From: Acholeplasmatales bacterium
GTDB taxonomy: Bacteria > Bacillota_I > Bacilli_A > Acholeplasmatales > Anaeroplasmataceae
Length of the DNA: 64,000 nt
Assembly (NCBI GenBank): GCA_017454375.1
Contig: JAFTDB010000032.1
Span: 62,001-126,000 of the forward strand
Reading direction: 5' to 3'
Below are positions 45,689 through 54,340 of the stretch, one piece after another. Position numbers and translations under genes: made by a program. The notes under the pieces were generated by a model that was given only the letters and a program-made list of their open reading frames with translations, did no database searches and was not told the DNA's origin. Positions within the stretch are counted from its first letter, which is position 1. Each line of letters starts with the position of its first letter.

Positions 45689-47033
45689 ATTTGTTTGGTA
45701 ATTCAACTTCTCCATTTGAACATACTACTTTATTTGCAGGAATATTGCAATACCATTGATATATCTTGGAAATTTCATTCCATTCTTCTACCGTACCGCT
45801 ATAACTTATATTTTCAAGATTTCTTGCATCATTGAATACGCCCATTCCAATAGCAGATACACTGTTTGGAATTGTTACACTGATTATATCATTATCTCCA
45901 TTAAATATGTTGTTTTTTATCTCGTAAGCGTTAATTACGTTGTTATCAAACACAAATGATGATGGTAACGATAGTTCTTTATCTGTTCCTATATATCCTA
46001 CCAAATAGCCTTTATTATTAACATAAGCAAAGACATAACCATTTTCATCAGTTGTTAAGATTGATGGCTCATCAGCTACAGTATGTATTTTTAGAACTTT
46101 TAAGTCCTCTAAACGATTCATAAGATTGATATTAGATAAATTATAAACTTCAGTCAACATATAACATCCTGAAAACGGAGAATTAATTCTAGTTACACTA
46201 CTAGGGATAGTTATTGCAGTCAACCTTCTACAATCTCTAAAAGCTGCAGTGTCAATTTTTGTAATTGTATCAGCTAATATAATGCTTTTAATGTTATAGC
46301 AAAACGCAAAAGAATTATAGCCTATTGTCTCAACGCCACTTTGAATAGTTACATTTTCTAAACAAATAAAACCCTCAAACTGACTATTCCCTATTGAAAG
46401 TATATTTCCAGGAATAGTCAAATTTGTCAAAAGTGAAAACTTTTTTTCGTTAAACTGTTCTGTTCCGTTTTCGTCTAATAGATATAGTTTCAAATTCATA
46501 CCAATTCTATTTGAAAATCTTATTTTACACCAATCTTCTATTGTTCCTTCATAATAAACATTCGCATCAGGCTCAATTGACAAAAAGCTAATCGTTTCAA
46601 TATTATTAGTAAAATACATCCATTTTATTTGTGAGTTTTCACCAGAAATAAGATTAATATTGCGTATGTCTTTATTCTCATATTTACTAGGAATGAATAG
46701 TCCTTCTTTTGTCTCATCAAAGAATACGCGAGAAACATAATAGGAATCATCATTAGTGTTTTCTGTTAATTGTATTTCAAATGCATCCTCAGGAATAAGT
46801 CCAGATTCTTGATCAATTCTAACTTCTTTTGGTGCTAAGGTTGTAGTTGTTGTTACAGTTGGGGTACTAGTTGTACTAGTAACTGGAACAGTGGACTGAG
46901 TAGTTGTAGTTTGTGTTGTTGTTGGTGGTAAACTTGTAACATCAGTTGTTGATGTACCCTTTTGACTTGTACATGAAACCAACACTGATAGCACTAAAAA
47001 CATCATCAATATAAACTTATAATTCTTCTTCAT
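45687..47033 (-). CDS. BspA-like leucine-rich-repeat lipoprotein
   Basis: 448 residues. Lipoprotein signal MKKNYKFILMMFLVLSVLVSC, a Thr-rich linker (about 25-68), then LRR_5-type repeats such as LTNLTIPGNILSIGNSQFEGF and IKSIILADTITKIDTAAFRDC. Two YEGTIEDWCKI / YSGTVEEWNEI motifs resemble those in the giant BspA protein at the left end of the window. It is a probable surface-exposed binding protein. It is bordered by hairpin repeat copies 1 and 2 and sits between ispH and dxs, which looks like an inserted cassette. Confidence 0.9.
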   Translation of the reverse strand: MKKNYKFILMMFLVLSVLVSCTSQKGTSTTDVTSLPPTTTQTTTTQSTVPVTSTTSTPTVTTTTTLAPKEVRIDQESGLIPEDAFEIQLTENTNDDSYYVSRVFFDETKEGLFIPSKYENKDIRNINLISGENSQIKWMYFTNNIETISFLSIEPDANVYYEGTIEDWCKIRFSNRIGMNLKLYLLDENGTEQFNEKKFSLLTNLTIPGNILSIGNSQFEGFICLENVTIQSGVETIGYNSFAFCYNIKSIILADTITKIDTAAFRDCRRLTAITIPSSVTRINSPFSGCYMLTEVYNLSNINLMNRLEDLKVLKIHTVADEPSILTTDENGYVFAYVNNKGYLVGYIGTDKELSLPSSFVFDNNVINAYEIKNNIFNGDNDIISVTIPNSVSAIGMGVFNDARNLENISYSGTVEEWNEISKIYQWYCNIPANKVVCSNGEVELPNK

Positions 47034-47070
47034 ACTTCATCACCACTCCTACGCTATATTATATATAAGA

Positions 47071-47112
47071 ATATAAAAAATATCTAGCCATCAAAAGCTA
47101 GATATTTTTATT
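47071..47112. repeat. Hairpin repeat, copy 2
   Basis: Same 41-42 bp sequence as copy 3 apart from flanks. It lies between the lipoprotein start and the truncated toxin, and supplies the toxin remnant's stop codon TAG (47098-47100). Confidence 0.85.
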
Positions 47113-47208
47113 TATAAAGCTAGAATCAATTATTTTTCCTGGTATTGAATCTCTTTTTAACATTGCTGATACAACAACATTTGTATCTATTACTGCATAA
47201 TATTTCAT
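47098..47208 (-). pseudogene. Truncated PIN-domain toxin (N-terminal 36 residues)
   Basis: Starting at an ATG that overlaps the antitoxin stop (ATGA), this frame reads MKYYAVIDTNVVVSAMLK, then about 13 more residues, then codons from the hairpin repeat ending KNI-stop. The IDTN motif and the S-A-L/M-L context are the start of PIN-domain (VapC-like) RNases. The catalytic core beyond residue 30 (normally about 130-140 residues) is absent, so this is a remnant cut off at the repeat and should be inactive. Confidence 0.8.
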
Positions 47209-47495
47209 CTTATATTTTTTCTTTCCTCACGTGCCAATCTAATTTCTTCATTAATCTCATCTAATGTCATCTTACTATTACCGTTTTCCTCTGATTTTGA
47301 CCTCATACTTTCAATTGCGGACATAGCCTTTTGCACATTTTCAGACAGTCTTACATCGAAAGGGATTCCACCAACTTGAAGTGACTTTTTTAAAAATAAA
47401 CGTATAGCTGTAGATAAATCTAATCCAAGTTCATTAAACAATAAAGTTGCTTGCGTTTTTAATTCTTCTTCTACTCTTATTTGAAGCATTGTCAT
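47205..47495 (-). CDS. RelB/DinJ-type antitoxin
   Basis: 96 residues. The N-terminus LQIRVEEELKTQATLLFNELGLDLSTAIRLFLKKSLQVGGIPFD is the ribbon-helix-helix DNA-binding and dimerisation region of RelB/DinJ antitoxins. The C-terminal half is charged and would wrap a toxin. SD GAGGTGA precedes the ATG. The toxin frame overlapping its end is truncated, so this antitoxin appears orphaned. It may still regulate its own promoter or neutralise related toxins. Confidence 0.88.
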   Translation of the reverse strand: MTMLQIRVEEELKTQATLLFNELGLDLSTAIRLFLKKSLQVGGIPFDVRLSENVQKAMSAIESMRSKSEENGNSKMTLDEINEEIRLAREERKNIR

Positions 47496-47564
47496 GATAT
47501 ATCACCTCTATACTTAGAATACATCATTGTAATGTGTTTGTCAATACATTGTCATAACACAAAG

Positions 47565-47606
47565 ATATAAAAAATATCTAGCCATCAAAAGCTAGATATT
47601 TTTATT
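47565..47606. repeat. Hairpin repeat, copy 3
   Basis: ATATAAAAAATATCTAGCC...GCTAGATATTTTTATT; the dxs stop codon TAA lies at its edge, and on the minus strand it works as the dxs terminator. It matches copy 2 throughout the core. Confidence 0.85.
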
Positions 47607-49428
47607 ATTCTTCTAACAATTTCAAAAAATCATCATCTGAAAAATCATAATGTTTATAAATCTCACTTATTTTACCATGTGGTATTTTAGATTCACTGCC
47701 AAATGAATGCTTAATAACCTTTGATTTATAACCATTCATTTCTTTAAATTCTAATATCTTATGATATAGGGTACCACTAGCAACTACTTGCTCTATAACA
47801 AGTATATCTAAATTATCTTTAAATAATTTATGTAGCATATCTTCATCTACTGGTTTAATACATTTAGCATTAATAACCTTTATATCTAAATTATTATCCA
47901 TAACAAGATGATTGATACGATTAATATCTTCTCCATAGCTAATTACAATCTTCTTCTTACCATCATGAAGTATATCCCATTTCAAATCAGTTTTATATGA
48001 ATAATCATAATCTTCTTTTTTAACAGATAATCTTGGATAACGAATTACAAAAGGATGTTTTTGTTCAAAAGCATAATTAAATAGACCAATGGCTTCTTTA
48101 ACATTTCTTGGCATTGTGACTACTACATTAGGCATAGCCATAAACATAGAAACATCATATAAGCCTTGATGTGTAACACCATCCTCACCAACTATACCAG
48201 CACGATCAATTCCTATAATAACTTTTAAATCCTGACGTGCCATATCATTTAAAAATTCATCATATGCTCTTTGAGCAAATGTTGAATACATCAAAAGTAC
48301 TACATCCTTATGGTTAAGTGCGATACCACAGCTCATTACTGCAGCATGCTCTTCAGCAATACCAACATCAATTAATGCTTCAGGATAAGTTTTAGAGAAT
48401 TCTTCAAGCTGAGCGCCAGCCTTCATGGCAGGTGTTATAACATAGAATTTTCTTTCTTCTCTTTTATGAAGTAGATAATCAGCTACGGCTGCACTATAGC
48501 TAATCTTATCAGGATTAGAGCATAGTGGCTTACCTGTTTTAATATCAAATGGTCCAACACCATGGAAGTTACCTGAAGTATCTTCTTCACTTGGCTTATA
48601 GCCTCTACCCTTTTGAGTTAATAGGTGTAGGACAACAGGTGATTTTGTATTTTCAACTCTTTTAAACAATTTTACTAATACTTCAATCTTATTACCATAA
48701 TATGGTCCATAATAATCGAATCCCATTGTTTCAAAGATATTATCATGCTGGAATAAAGCCTTGATGCTTGATTTAACACGGTGTCCATAGGCAACTAGGA
48801 AGTTAGGGAAAATCTTTTGCATGAAGTTTTTAGAATGTCTAACAAACTTAGTACCTCTAAAGTTTTGGAATGCCTTTGTTAGGGCACCAACACTACGAGA
48901 TATTCCCATCTTATTATCGTTTAATATTATTATAGGTGTTTTTTCACCTTTAAATTGACCAACGAAATTAAGACCTTCAAATGATACACCATTAGTAATT
49001 GAGCTATCACCAATTAAAACAACACTTCTCTTCTCCTTGCCTGATACCATCATACCAGCTGCGGCAGAAATTGAAGTTGATGAGTGGCCTGATTCCCAAA
49101 TATCATATTCTGATTCTTCACGAGATATGTAGCCACTAATTCCGCCATATTGACGTAAATTATCAAACTCTTTAGCTCTACCTGTTAAGATTTTGTGAAC
49201 ATAAGATTGATGACCAACATCGAATAGAAATTGGAATTCATCCAAATCAAAAACATAATACATCGCAAGTGTAATCTCAACTACACCTAGGTTACTAGAT
49301 AGATGTCCACCAGTTTTTGAAATATGCTCAATTAGAAATGTTCTTATATCTTGGGCTAATTCTTTTAATTCTTTAATTGTTAATGTTTTTATAAAAGAAG
49401 GATCTTTTATATTATATAAATCAAACAA
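47605..49428 (-). CDS. dxs: 1-deoxy-D-xylulose-5-phosphate synthase
   Basis: 607 residues, near the usual 620. A thiamine-diphosphate enzyme for the first MEP step. It has HLSSNLGVVEITLAMYYVFD, FDVGHQSYVHKILTGR, the cofactor motif region VVLIGDSSITNGVSFEGLN ... ILNDN, and the second domain with DVGIAEEHAAVMSCGIAL and GVTHQGLYDVSMF. The usual GDG is GDS here, a small deviation. It ends in hairpin repeat copy 3. In related genomes dxs lies next to xseB; here it faces ispH across the inserted cassettes. Confidence 0.93.
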   Translation of the reverse strand: MFDLYNIKDPSFIKTLTIKELKELAQDIRTFLIEHISKTGGHLSSNLGVVEITLAMYYVFDLDEFQFLFDVGHQSYVHKILTGRAKEFDNLRQYGGISGYISREESEYDIWESGHSSTSISAAAGMMVSGKEKRSVVLIGDSSITNGVSFEGLNFVGQFKGEKTPIIILNDNKMGISRSVGALTKAFQNFRGTKFVRHSKNFMQKIFPNFLVAYGHRVKSSIKALFQHDNIFETMGFDYYGPYYGNKIEVLVKLFKRVENTKSPVVLHLLTQKGRGYKPSEEDTSGNFHGVGPFDIKTGKPLCSNPDKISYSAAVADYLLHKREERKFYVITPAMKAGAQLEEFSKTYPEALIDVGIAEEHAAVMSCGIALNHKDVVLLMYSTFAQRAYDEFLNDMARQDLKVIIGIDRAGIVGEDGVTHQGLYDVSMFMAMPNVVVTMPRNVKEAIGLFNYAFEQKHPFVIRYPRLSVKKEDYDYSYKTDLKWDILHDGKKKIVISYGEDINRINHLVMDNNLDIKVINAKCIKPVDEDMLHKLFKDNLDILVIEQVVASGTLYHKILEFKEMNGYKSKVIKHSFGSESKIPHGKISEIYKHYDFSDDDFLKLLEE

Positions 49429-49437
49429 CTAAATCAC

Positions 49438-49920
49438 CTACATTAATTTAACTTTAATAATCTTTAATTCTACTAATAATTTTACAACAACCTGTACTGC
49501 CAATATAGTGGCAATAATCAAGATTAGATATTGATACTGGATTACTGTGTAATCCTTAAAAAATCCAAAACTAAAATATAGTGGTATGGAAATAAGCGAT
49601 AATATTATACTAAATTTCCAAGTAAAATAAATACTATCATCAAATTCTTTATCATAACTTATAAAAAATGATTTTTTAGATACTAAATTATTTTCTTTTG
49701 CATAAGCTACTTTGTCTTCTACTTCAGCAGGAATCTTATTTACATTCTTTTTAACAATTTCATTTATGATAAAATATAAGGCTACTAAGGCCATACAAAA
49801 AGATGCATAAAAGAATACTGTTAATAGTGGATTAATTCCACCATTAATGAAGTTGACTAAAAAATTCATTATTATAAATATAACAAGTGATACATTTAAA
49901 ACAATAATATGCTTTTTCAT
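49438..49920 (-). CDS. Small membrane protein of unknown function
   Basis: 160 residues with four hydrophobic segments (about 5-24, 30-52, 100-121 and 126-150) and a charged loop containing Lys/Asn-rich stretches (about 55-90). I recognise no family. It lies 2 bases after pepF and 9 bases before dxs, so it is probably translated from the same transcript. Confidence 0.75.
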   Translation of the reverse strand: MKKHIIVLNVSLVIFIIMNFLVNFINGGINPLLTVFFYASFCMALVALYFIINEIVKKNVNKIPAEVEDKVAYAKENNLVSKKSFFISYDKEFDDSIYFTWKFSIILSLISIPLYFSFGFFKDYTVIQYQYLILIIATILAVQVVVKLLVELKIIKVKLM

Positions 49921-49921
49921 A

Positions 49922-51688
49922 TTAATCTTTTAACTCTTTTTCAAGTAGAGTAACTAATTCATCTAATCTTTCAACTACAGCCATGAATGGTTCTTTAGTT
50001 TCTAGATCAACACCAGCCTTTTTAATTAATTCTACTGGATAATCAGATGAACCTGATTTTAATAAATTAATATAATTTTCAAAAGCCTTAGGCTCTTTAT
50101 TCTTTACCTTCTTATAAATAGCTTGGCTTGCAGCGTAGCTTGTTGCGTATTGATATACATAGAATGGTGTATGATACATATGAGGAATGTAGCACCAAAC
50201 AAGCTTCTTAAGTGGCTCTTTATCTAAATCTAAGCCATAAATCTTTTTATATAAATCACTCATTATATTTGATAATACTTCTTCATCAATTACTTCTCCC
50301 TTTTCATATAAAGCATGTGCTTCATATTCGAAGGCAGCAAATAATGTTTGACGGTAGAATGTTGCAATTAAACCATCAATTGCTTCTTGTAGTAATACTA
50401 TTCTTTCATTCTTATCAGTTACATGATCCATTAAATAATCTAAAAATCTTGCTTCATTGAATGTAGATGCAACCTCAGCAACAAAGATTACATAATCATG
50501 AGTTTCATATGGTTGACCTTCAATTGAATACATTGAATGGATTGAGTGTCCTGCCTCATGAGCTAGAGTAAATGCACTATCCAAATCATCATTATGGTTA
50601 AGCATAATGAATGTACCCTTATCATATGAATGAGTTGAGTAAGCACCTGTAGATTTACCATCACTTGGATATACAGATACTCTACCCTCAGCCATTACTT
50701 CCTTAGCCTTATTGTAGAAATCAGCACCTAATTCCTTATCAGCCTCTAATACTAATCTCTTACATTCATCATATGAATATTTAGTATTAGATTCTCTGAA
50801 TTTTAAGAATCTATCATATGTATATAAATTCTTTAGTTTGAAATAATTCTTTTTTAATTTGTAATATCTCTTTAAAGGTTGATTTGCAGTTTTAGCAACA
50901 CTTACTAAAGATGTATAAACCTTCTTGTTGATATTGTTACCATATAGGTGGCTTTCTAAAATAGATTTATATCCTCTATTCTTAGCTTCTGCAGCACCGG
51001 CCGCAATAACACCACGGTAGATATTAGCTAAAGTCTTTTTATGGGCATCATAATATGAATAAATAGCTTCAAATACTAATCTTCTATCCTCTTGATTTTC
51101 AAGCTTAGTTAGAAGTGATGTATAATTAGCTAAATTAACTGATACAACTTCTCCACTAGTTAATGTAACATCAACAGAATTGTTATCAGCTACAACTAAT
51201 GCATCATAAAGCTTTGCAAATGATGATGACATATCATTATATTTAGCCATAATGCCTTCAATCTTAGCACTCTTAACATATTTATTCATTCTAAATAAAT
51301 TTTCAATTTTAATCTTGAAGCTTTGATATTCAGGCTTATCTAACCAAGACATTACATCTTCTTTTTTATTCTTTAGAATCTCAGGATCAATAAATGAAAT
51401 TCTATCAATGAATTCCATATATTTTGTATAAACCTTTGAATAACGCTTAGATGCGTTAACATCCTTTTGGTTTAAATCATGATTCATTGCGGCATATGAA
51501 TAAAGATTACTTAACTTTAAATCAGCCTTATTCATATAATCACGGTATAATAAAATACCTTCTTTAGTATTTAATTTACCCTTTAGTGATTCTAAATTCT
51601 TTATATCTTGTTCAAAAGAATTGAATGTATCTTCAAATTCCTTTTCTGTATTAAAAAACAACTTCAAATTCCAATCGTTCACTGTCAT
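49922..51688 (-). CDS. pepF: Oligoendopeptidase F (M3 family)
   Basis: 588 residues, normal for PepF. A cytoplasmic zinc peptidase that trims short peptides. The active site AFTLAHEAGHSIHSMYS (HExxH; about 381-385) is followed by the downstream zinc Glu region VAEVASTFNEARFLDYL. C-terminal YIPHMYHTPFYVYQYATSYAAS is family-typical. The AGGAG site touches the ATG at 51688; a GTG two codons in (51682) has better spacing. The promoter overlaps a perfect palindrome, suggesting specific control. Confidence 0.94.
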   Translation of the reverse strand: MTVNDWNLKLFFNTEKEFEDTFNSFEQDIKNLESLKGKLNTKEGILLYRDYMNKADLKLSNLYSYAAMNHDLNQKDVNASKRYSKVYTKYMEFIDRISFIDPEILKNKKEDVMSWLDKPEYQSFKIKIENLFRMNKYVKSAKIEGIMAKYNDMSSSFAKLYDALVVADNNSVDVTLTSGEVVSVNLANYTSLLTKLENQEDRRLVFEAIYSYYDAHKKTLANIYRGVIAAGAAEAKNRGYKSILESHLYGNNINKKVYTSLVSVAKTANQPLKRYYKLKKNYFKLKNLYTYDRFLKFRESNTKYSYDECKRLVLEADKELGADFYNKAKEVMAEGRVSVYPSDGKSTGAYSTHSYDKGTFIMLNHNDDLDSAFTLAHEAGHSIHSMYSIEGQPYETHDYVIFVAEVASTFNEARFLDYLMDHVTDKNERIVLLQEAIDGLIATFYRQTLFAAFEYEAHALYEKGEVIDEEVLSNIMSDLYKKIYGLDLDKEPLKKLVWCYIPHMYHTPFYVYQYATSYAASQAIYKKVKNKEPKAFENYINLLKSGSSDYPVELIKKAGVDLETKEPFMAVVERLDELVTLLEKELKD

Positions 51689-51712
51689 TCTCCTATCACT
51701 TTGATTTTTATA

Positions 51713-51729
51713 TGTGATATTATATCACA
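51713..51729. promoter_or_regulatory. Palindromic operator over the pepF -10
   Basis: TGTGATATTATATCACA is a perfect 17-base palindrome with a central T. On the minus strand its centre contains the -10 TATAAT (51719-51724). A repressor bound here would block transcription. The regulator is unknown. Confidence 0.55.
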
Positions 51730-51767
51730 TTTTTGTAAAATTACTTTAATTATTTACAAAAAATAAG

Positions 51768-51786
51768 GCTCCATCTAGGATGGAGC
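51768..51786 (-). terminator. Terminator after the 85-aa membrane protein gene
   Basis: On the minus strand, GCTCCATC pairs with GATGGAGC around three bases, followed by TTATTTTTT. Confidence 0.8.
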
Positions 51787-51826
51787 ACCCGTTATTAAAA
51801 CAAATAGAATCGTATATTTCTAATTA

Positions 51827-52084
51827 TCAAAATGCAATTAAACAAACCATTACACCCAGCAAATAAAATGACCCAATGATTAGCACAGAAAGAAAGCCAG
51901 TAAATATTTGTGATAATATAAATACTACTGTGTTTACAACTACTATTTTATTACATATTATTGTTTTTCTTTCTTTTTTAGTAATCAAAGTTGACATAAC
52001 TATCATAAATAATAAACGTAATATGTTAACTCTCATTCCTATAAAATACATTATTCTTGATTCTTTATACATTGTTAGATCCAT
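51827..52084 (-). CDS. Small membrane protein of unknown function
   Basis: 85 residues with two hydrophobic stretches (about 20-36 and 47-84), the second long enough for two membrane passes, separated by a basic loop (KKERKTIICNK). No family recognised. It follows the 207-residue gene by 6 bases and is followed by a terminator, so the two form one unit. The opposite-strand frame at 51876-52100 is a mirror image with no ribosome site. Confidence 0.55.
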   Translation of the reverse strand: MDLTMYKESRIMYFIGMRVNILRLLFMIVMSTLITKKERKTIICNKIVVVNTVVFILSQIFTGFLSVLIIGSFYLLGVMVCLIAF

Positions 52085-52090
52085 CTATCT

Positions 52091-52714
52091 TTATTTATAA
52101 TATGATTCTATATGTCGCCAATAATATTCGTTGCCTGGCCAGTGGAACTTTCGCCATCCAATCTGATTCGTAAAATTATTATGAAGCTTATATGAGCAAA
52201 TAAAGCTTCTTTTTTCTTTGCCGTTTTTAATCATTGGCAGCCTAATGGTTTTACCATTTAACAAATAAAAATCAATAAATAAATCATTATGATTTTGAAA
52301 AAATTTTTTGCTAATACTTTTAGACAATCCAAGCTTATTCATATTGTAGTATCTAATATGATAATACATTAAAACAATATCTCTAATATATGTTTTTTTA
52401 AATAACCAGTATCTCATATCAAATTCAATCTTGTTGTTATATGCGTTTACAATAAAGAGATTTTTAGTTTTTTGAATACATATTATATCTTTTTGGTATG
52501 TATAGTAATGAATTGATTTGGGTAATTTATTAAACGGTGTAGAAATATAAACTGGTAAAGATGGTTCAATAAAGAGTTCTACAATAAATAAAAATATAGA
52601 TAGTAAAAATAGATAATGATGTGCACAATTAGTCAAAAAATATATTATCAAACTTATAATTTGAACAACCAAATTAATGATAAAAATATAGATTAAAAGT
52701 ATTCTTTTATTCAT
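52091..52714 (-). CDS. Membrane-anchored protein of unknown function
   Basis: 207 residues. Two membrane segments (about 4-27 and 33-51) and a soluble basic, aromatic-rich C-terminal domain (about 60-207), with many Tyr/His/Trp residues, for example RKFHWPGNEYYWRHIESYY at the end. No family recognised. Its codons are more AT-rich than those of neighbouring housekeeping genes. Its start overlaps the stop of a 32-residue upstream frame (ATGA). Confidence 0.65.
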   Translation of the reverse strand: MNKRILLIYIFIINLVVQIISLIIYFLTNCAHHYLFLLSIFLFIVELFIEPSLPVYISTPFNKLPKSIHYYTYQKDIICIQKTKNLFIVNAYNNKIEFDMRYWLFKKTYIRDIVLMYYHIRYYNMNKLGLSKSISKKFFQNHNDLFIDFYLLNGKTIRLPMIKNGKEKRSFICSYKLHNNFTNQIGWRKFHWPGNEYYWRHIESYYK

Positions 52715-52809
52715 AAATATCCTTTATAAGATCCAATAATGCAGTTGATGCTAACTCTTTCAATAAATTGTGATACAGTTTTTCTTACAATTAATTCAAC
52801 ATTTGACAT
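52711..52809 (-). CDS. Possible 32-residue small protein or leader peptide
   Basis: Reads MSNVELIVRKTVSQFIERVS and twelve more residues to TGA. An AAAGG site lies 8 bases before the ATG, and the stop overlaps the next start by 4 bases (ATGA), which argues for translational coupling. It could also be the remnant of a longer gene. No homolog recognised. Confidence 0.45.
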   Translation of the reverse strand: MSNVELIVRKTVSQFIERVSINCIIGSYKGYL

Positions 52810-52931
52810 ATCTAATACCTTTATAAATAATCACTATCTTATTTTTATTATACAACCAACAAAAAAATAATGAAACAACATTTATCTTTAATTATTTACA
52901 AAATATTATATAATTTTACTGAGGTATTTTT

Positions 52932-54017
52932 ATGAAAAAAATAGGTATTATTGCCGAATATAATCCATTTCATAATGGACATATGTACCATATTAATAAA
53001 ATCAAAGAATTAGCTAATCCTGATATTATTATTTTGGTAATGTCTGGTGCCTTTTCTTCACGCGGTGATTTATCTATTTTTGATAAATTTAGCAAGACTA
53101 AACAGGCACTAAATGCGGGTGTTGATTTAGTAATTGAACTCCCTTTAGTTTGTACTATGCAAAGAGCTGATCTATTTTGTAAATATTCTACTGATATATT
53201 AAATCTAGTAGGTGTAGATGAAATCTGGATTGGCAGTGAAGATAATGATATATCTAAATATGAGAGTGCTTATTTAAATTATCAAGAATCATTTAAGCTT
53301 CATGATGGTAATTCACTAAAGAAAGAAACATTAGATTTATTACCATTTAAATCAAATGATATCTTAGGCTTCTTCTACTATAAGAACATAAAAGACAACA
53401 ATTATAAAATAGAATTAAAAACTATTAAAAGAGAAACATCTTATGATGAAGATACACCAACCCAAAGTGTATTAACTAGCGCTAAAGCCATTAGGAATAA
53501 TTTAGAATTATTAGATGAATACACACCTGATTTTGTATCTAAAGATAGGGATAAAATATTAGATGAGAATAGATTATTTAATTTCTTAAAATATGAAATA
53601 AATCTAAAATCTAAAGCTGAATTAAAACAAATATTCTTAGTAGATGAGGGACTCGAAAATAAATTATCTGATATTAATAAATATGATGATTATAGCGAAT
53701 TCATTACTTCATTAGTATCTAAAAGATATACTAAATCTAGAATTAAGAAAATGTTAATCTATGTTCTTTTAAATATCAAAAAAGAAGATATCAATAAGAT
53801 TCAAGAAAGGGATATCAACTATATAAGAGTATTAGGCTATTCAGATATAGGAAAAGATTATTTAAGTGAAATAAAAAAAGATGTTTTAATCTATACAAAT
53901 ATCAAAAATGGAATTAATGATATTTTAGATATAGAATTAAAAACATCCAAAATCTTAGATTTAATATATGATTTAAATTTATTAAAGCAAGAACAACAAG
54001 GACCAAAAAGGGGCTGA
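52932..54017 (+). CDS. tmcAL: tRNA(Met) cytidine acetate ligase TmcAL (YlbM family)
   Basis: 361 residues. The nucleotidyltransferase-like fold is shown by GIIAEYNPFHNGHMYHINKIK (HxGH-type ATP site, about 5-25), LVMSGAFSSRGDLSIFDKF, and ALNAGVDLVIELPLVCTMQRADLF. The family makes N4-acetylcytidine in the wobble position of elongator tRNA-Met from acetate and ATP. It stands alone on the plus strand, with -10 TATAAT and GAGGT just upstream, and ends at a shared terminator. Confidence 0.9.
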   Translation: MKKIGIIAEYNPFHNGHMYHINKIKELANPDIIILVMSGAFSSRGDLSIFDKFSKTKQALNAGVDLVIELPLVCTMQRADLFCKYSTDILNLVGVDEIWIGSEDNDISKYESAYLNYQESFKLHDGNSLKKETLDLLPFKSNDILGFFYYKNIKDNNYKIELKTIKRETSYDEDTPTQSVLTSAKAIRNNLELLDEYTPDFVSKDRDKILDENRLFNFLKYEINLKSKAELKQIFLVDEGLENKLSDINKYDDYSEFITSLVSKRYTKSRIKKMLIYVLLNIKKEDINKIQERDINYIRVLGYSDIGKDYLSEIKKDVLIYTNIKNGINDILDIELKTSKILDLIYDLNLLKQEQQGPKRG

Positions 54018-54035
54018 TTTTAATTCAGCCCCTTT
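54008..54035. terminator. Two-way terminator between tmcAL and the 99-aa gene
   Basis: AAAGGGGCTGA pairs with TCAGCCCCTTT around 6 bases, with A/T at both sides. It serves convergent genes. Confidence 0.82.
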
Positions 54036-54038
54036 AGT

Positions 54039-54338
54039 TTACCATCTGTTCATTCTAAATACATCTGATGTTTCTGTAACAAAATCAAAGAATTCCTCTG
54101 GCTTATTAATAACTGCATCAACAGCGCCTGGCTTTTTAGAATTAGCATTTTGATATTCTGACTCATCTGATGTATAGATGAAATGCTTCTTATTATTAAT
54201 TTTTACTTTATAGCCATTAAGGCCTAAAATATTGTTTTCTGGTTCAACAAAATCAACTATTCCAAATAGATATGCTTCTTCTTGTTTATTCCAAACCAAT
54301 ACTTTATCCTTTGGCTTTAGTTCATTTAGTTTTTTCAT
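54039..54338 (-). CDS. Small basic protein of unknown function
   Basis: 99 residues. The first half (MKKLNELKPKDKVLVWNKQEE, FGIVDFVEPE) looks like a small beta barrel of the kind that binds nucleic acid or protein. No catalytic motif is seen. It is the last gene of the SPFH/NfeD unit, 2 bases after the SPFH gene, and may belong with that complex. I do not recognise a family. Confidence 0.7.
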   Translation of the reverse strand: MKKLNELKPKDKVLVWNKQEEAYLFGIVDFVEPENNILGLNGYKVKINNKKHFIYTSDESEYQNANSKKPGAVDAVINKPEEFFDFVTETSDVFRMNRW

Positions 54339-54340
54339 TT

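Noticed and set aside
51876-52100. Plus-strand frame of 74 residues
   Set aside because: It is the complement of the 85-residue membrane protein gene, which has better context (follows its partner by 6 bases and has a terminator).
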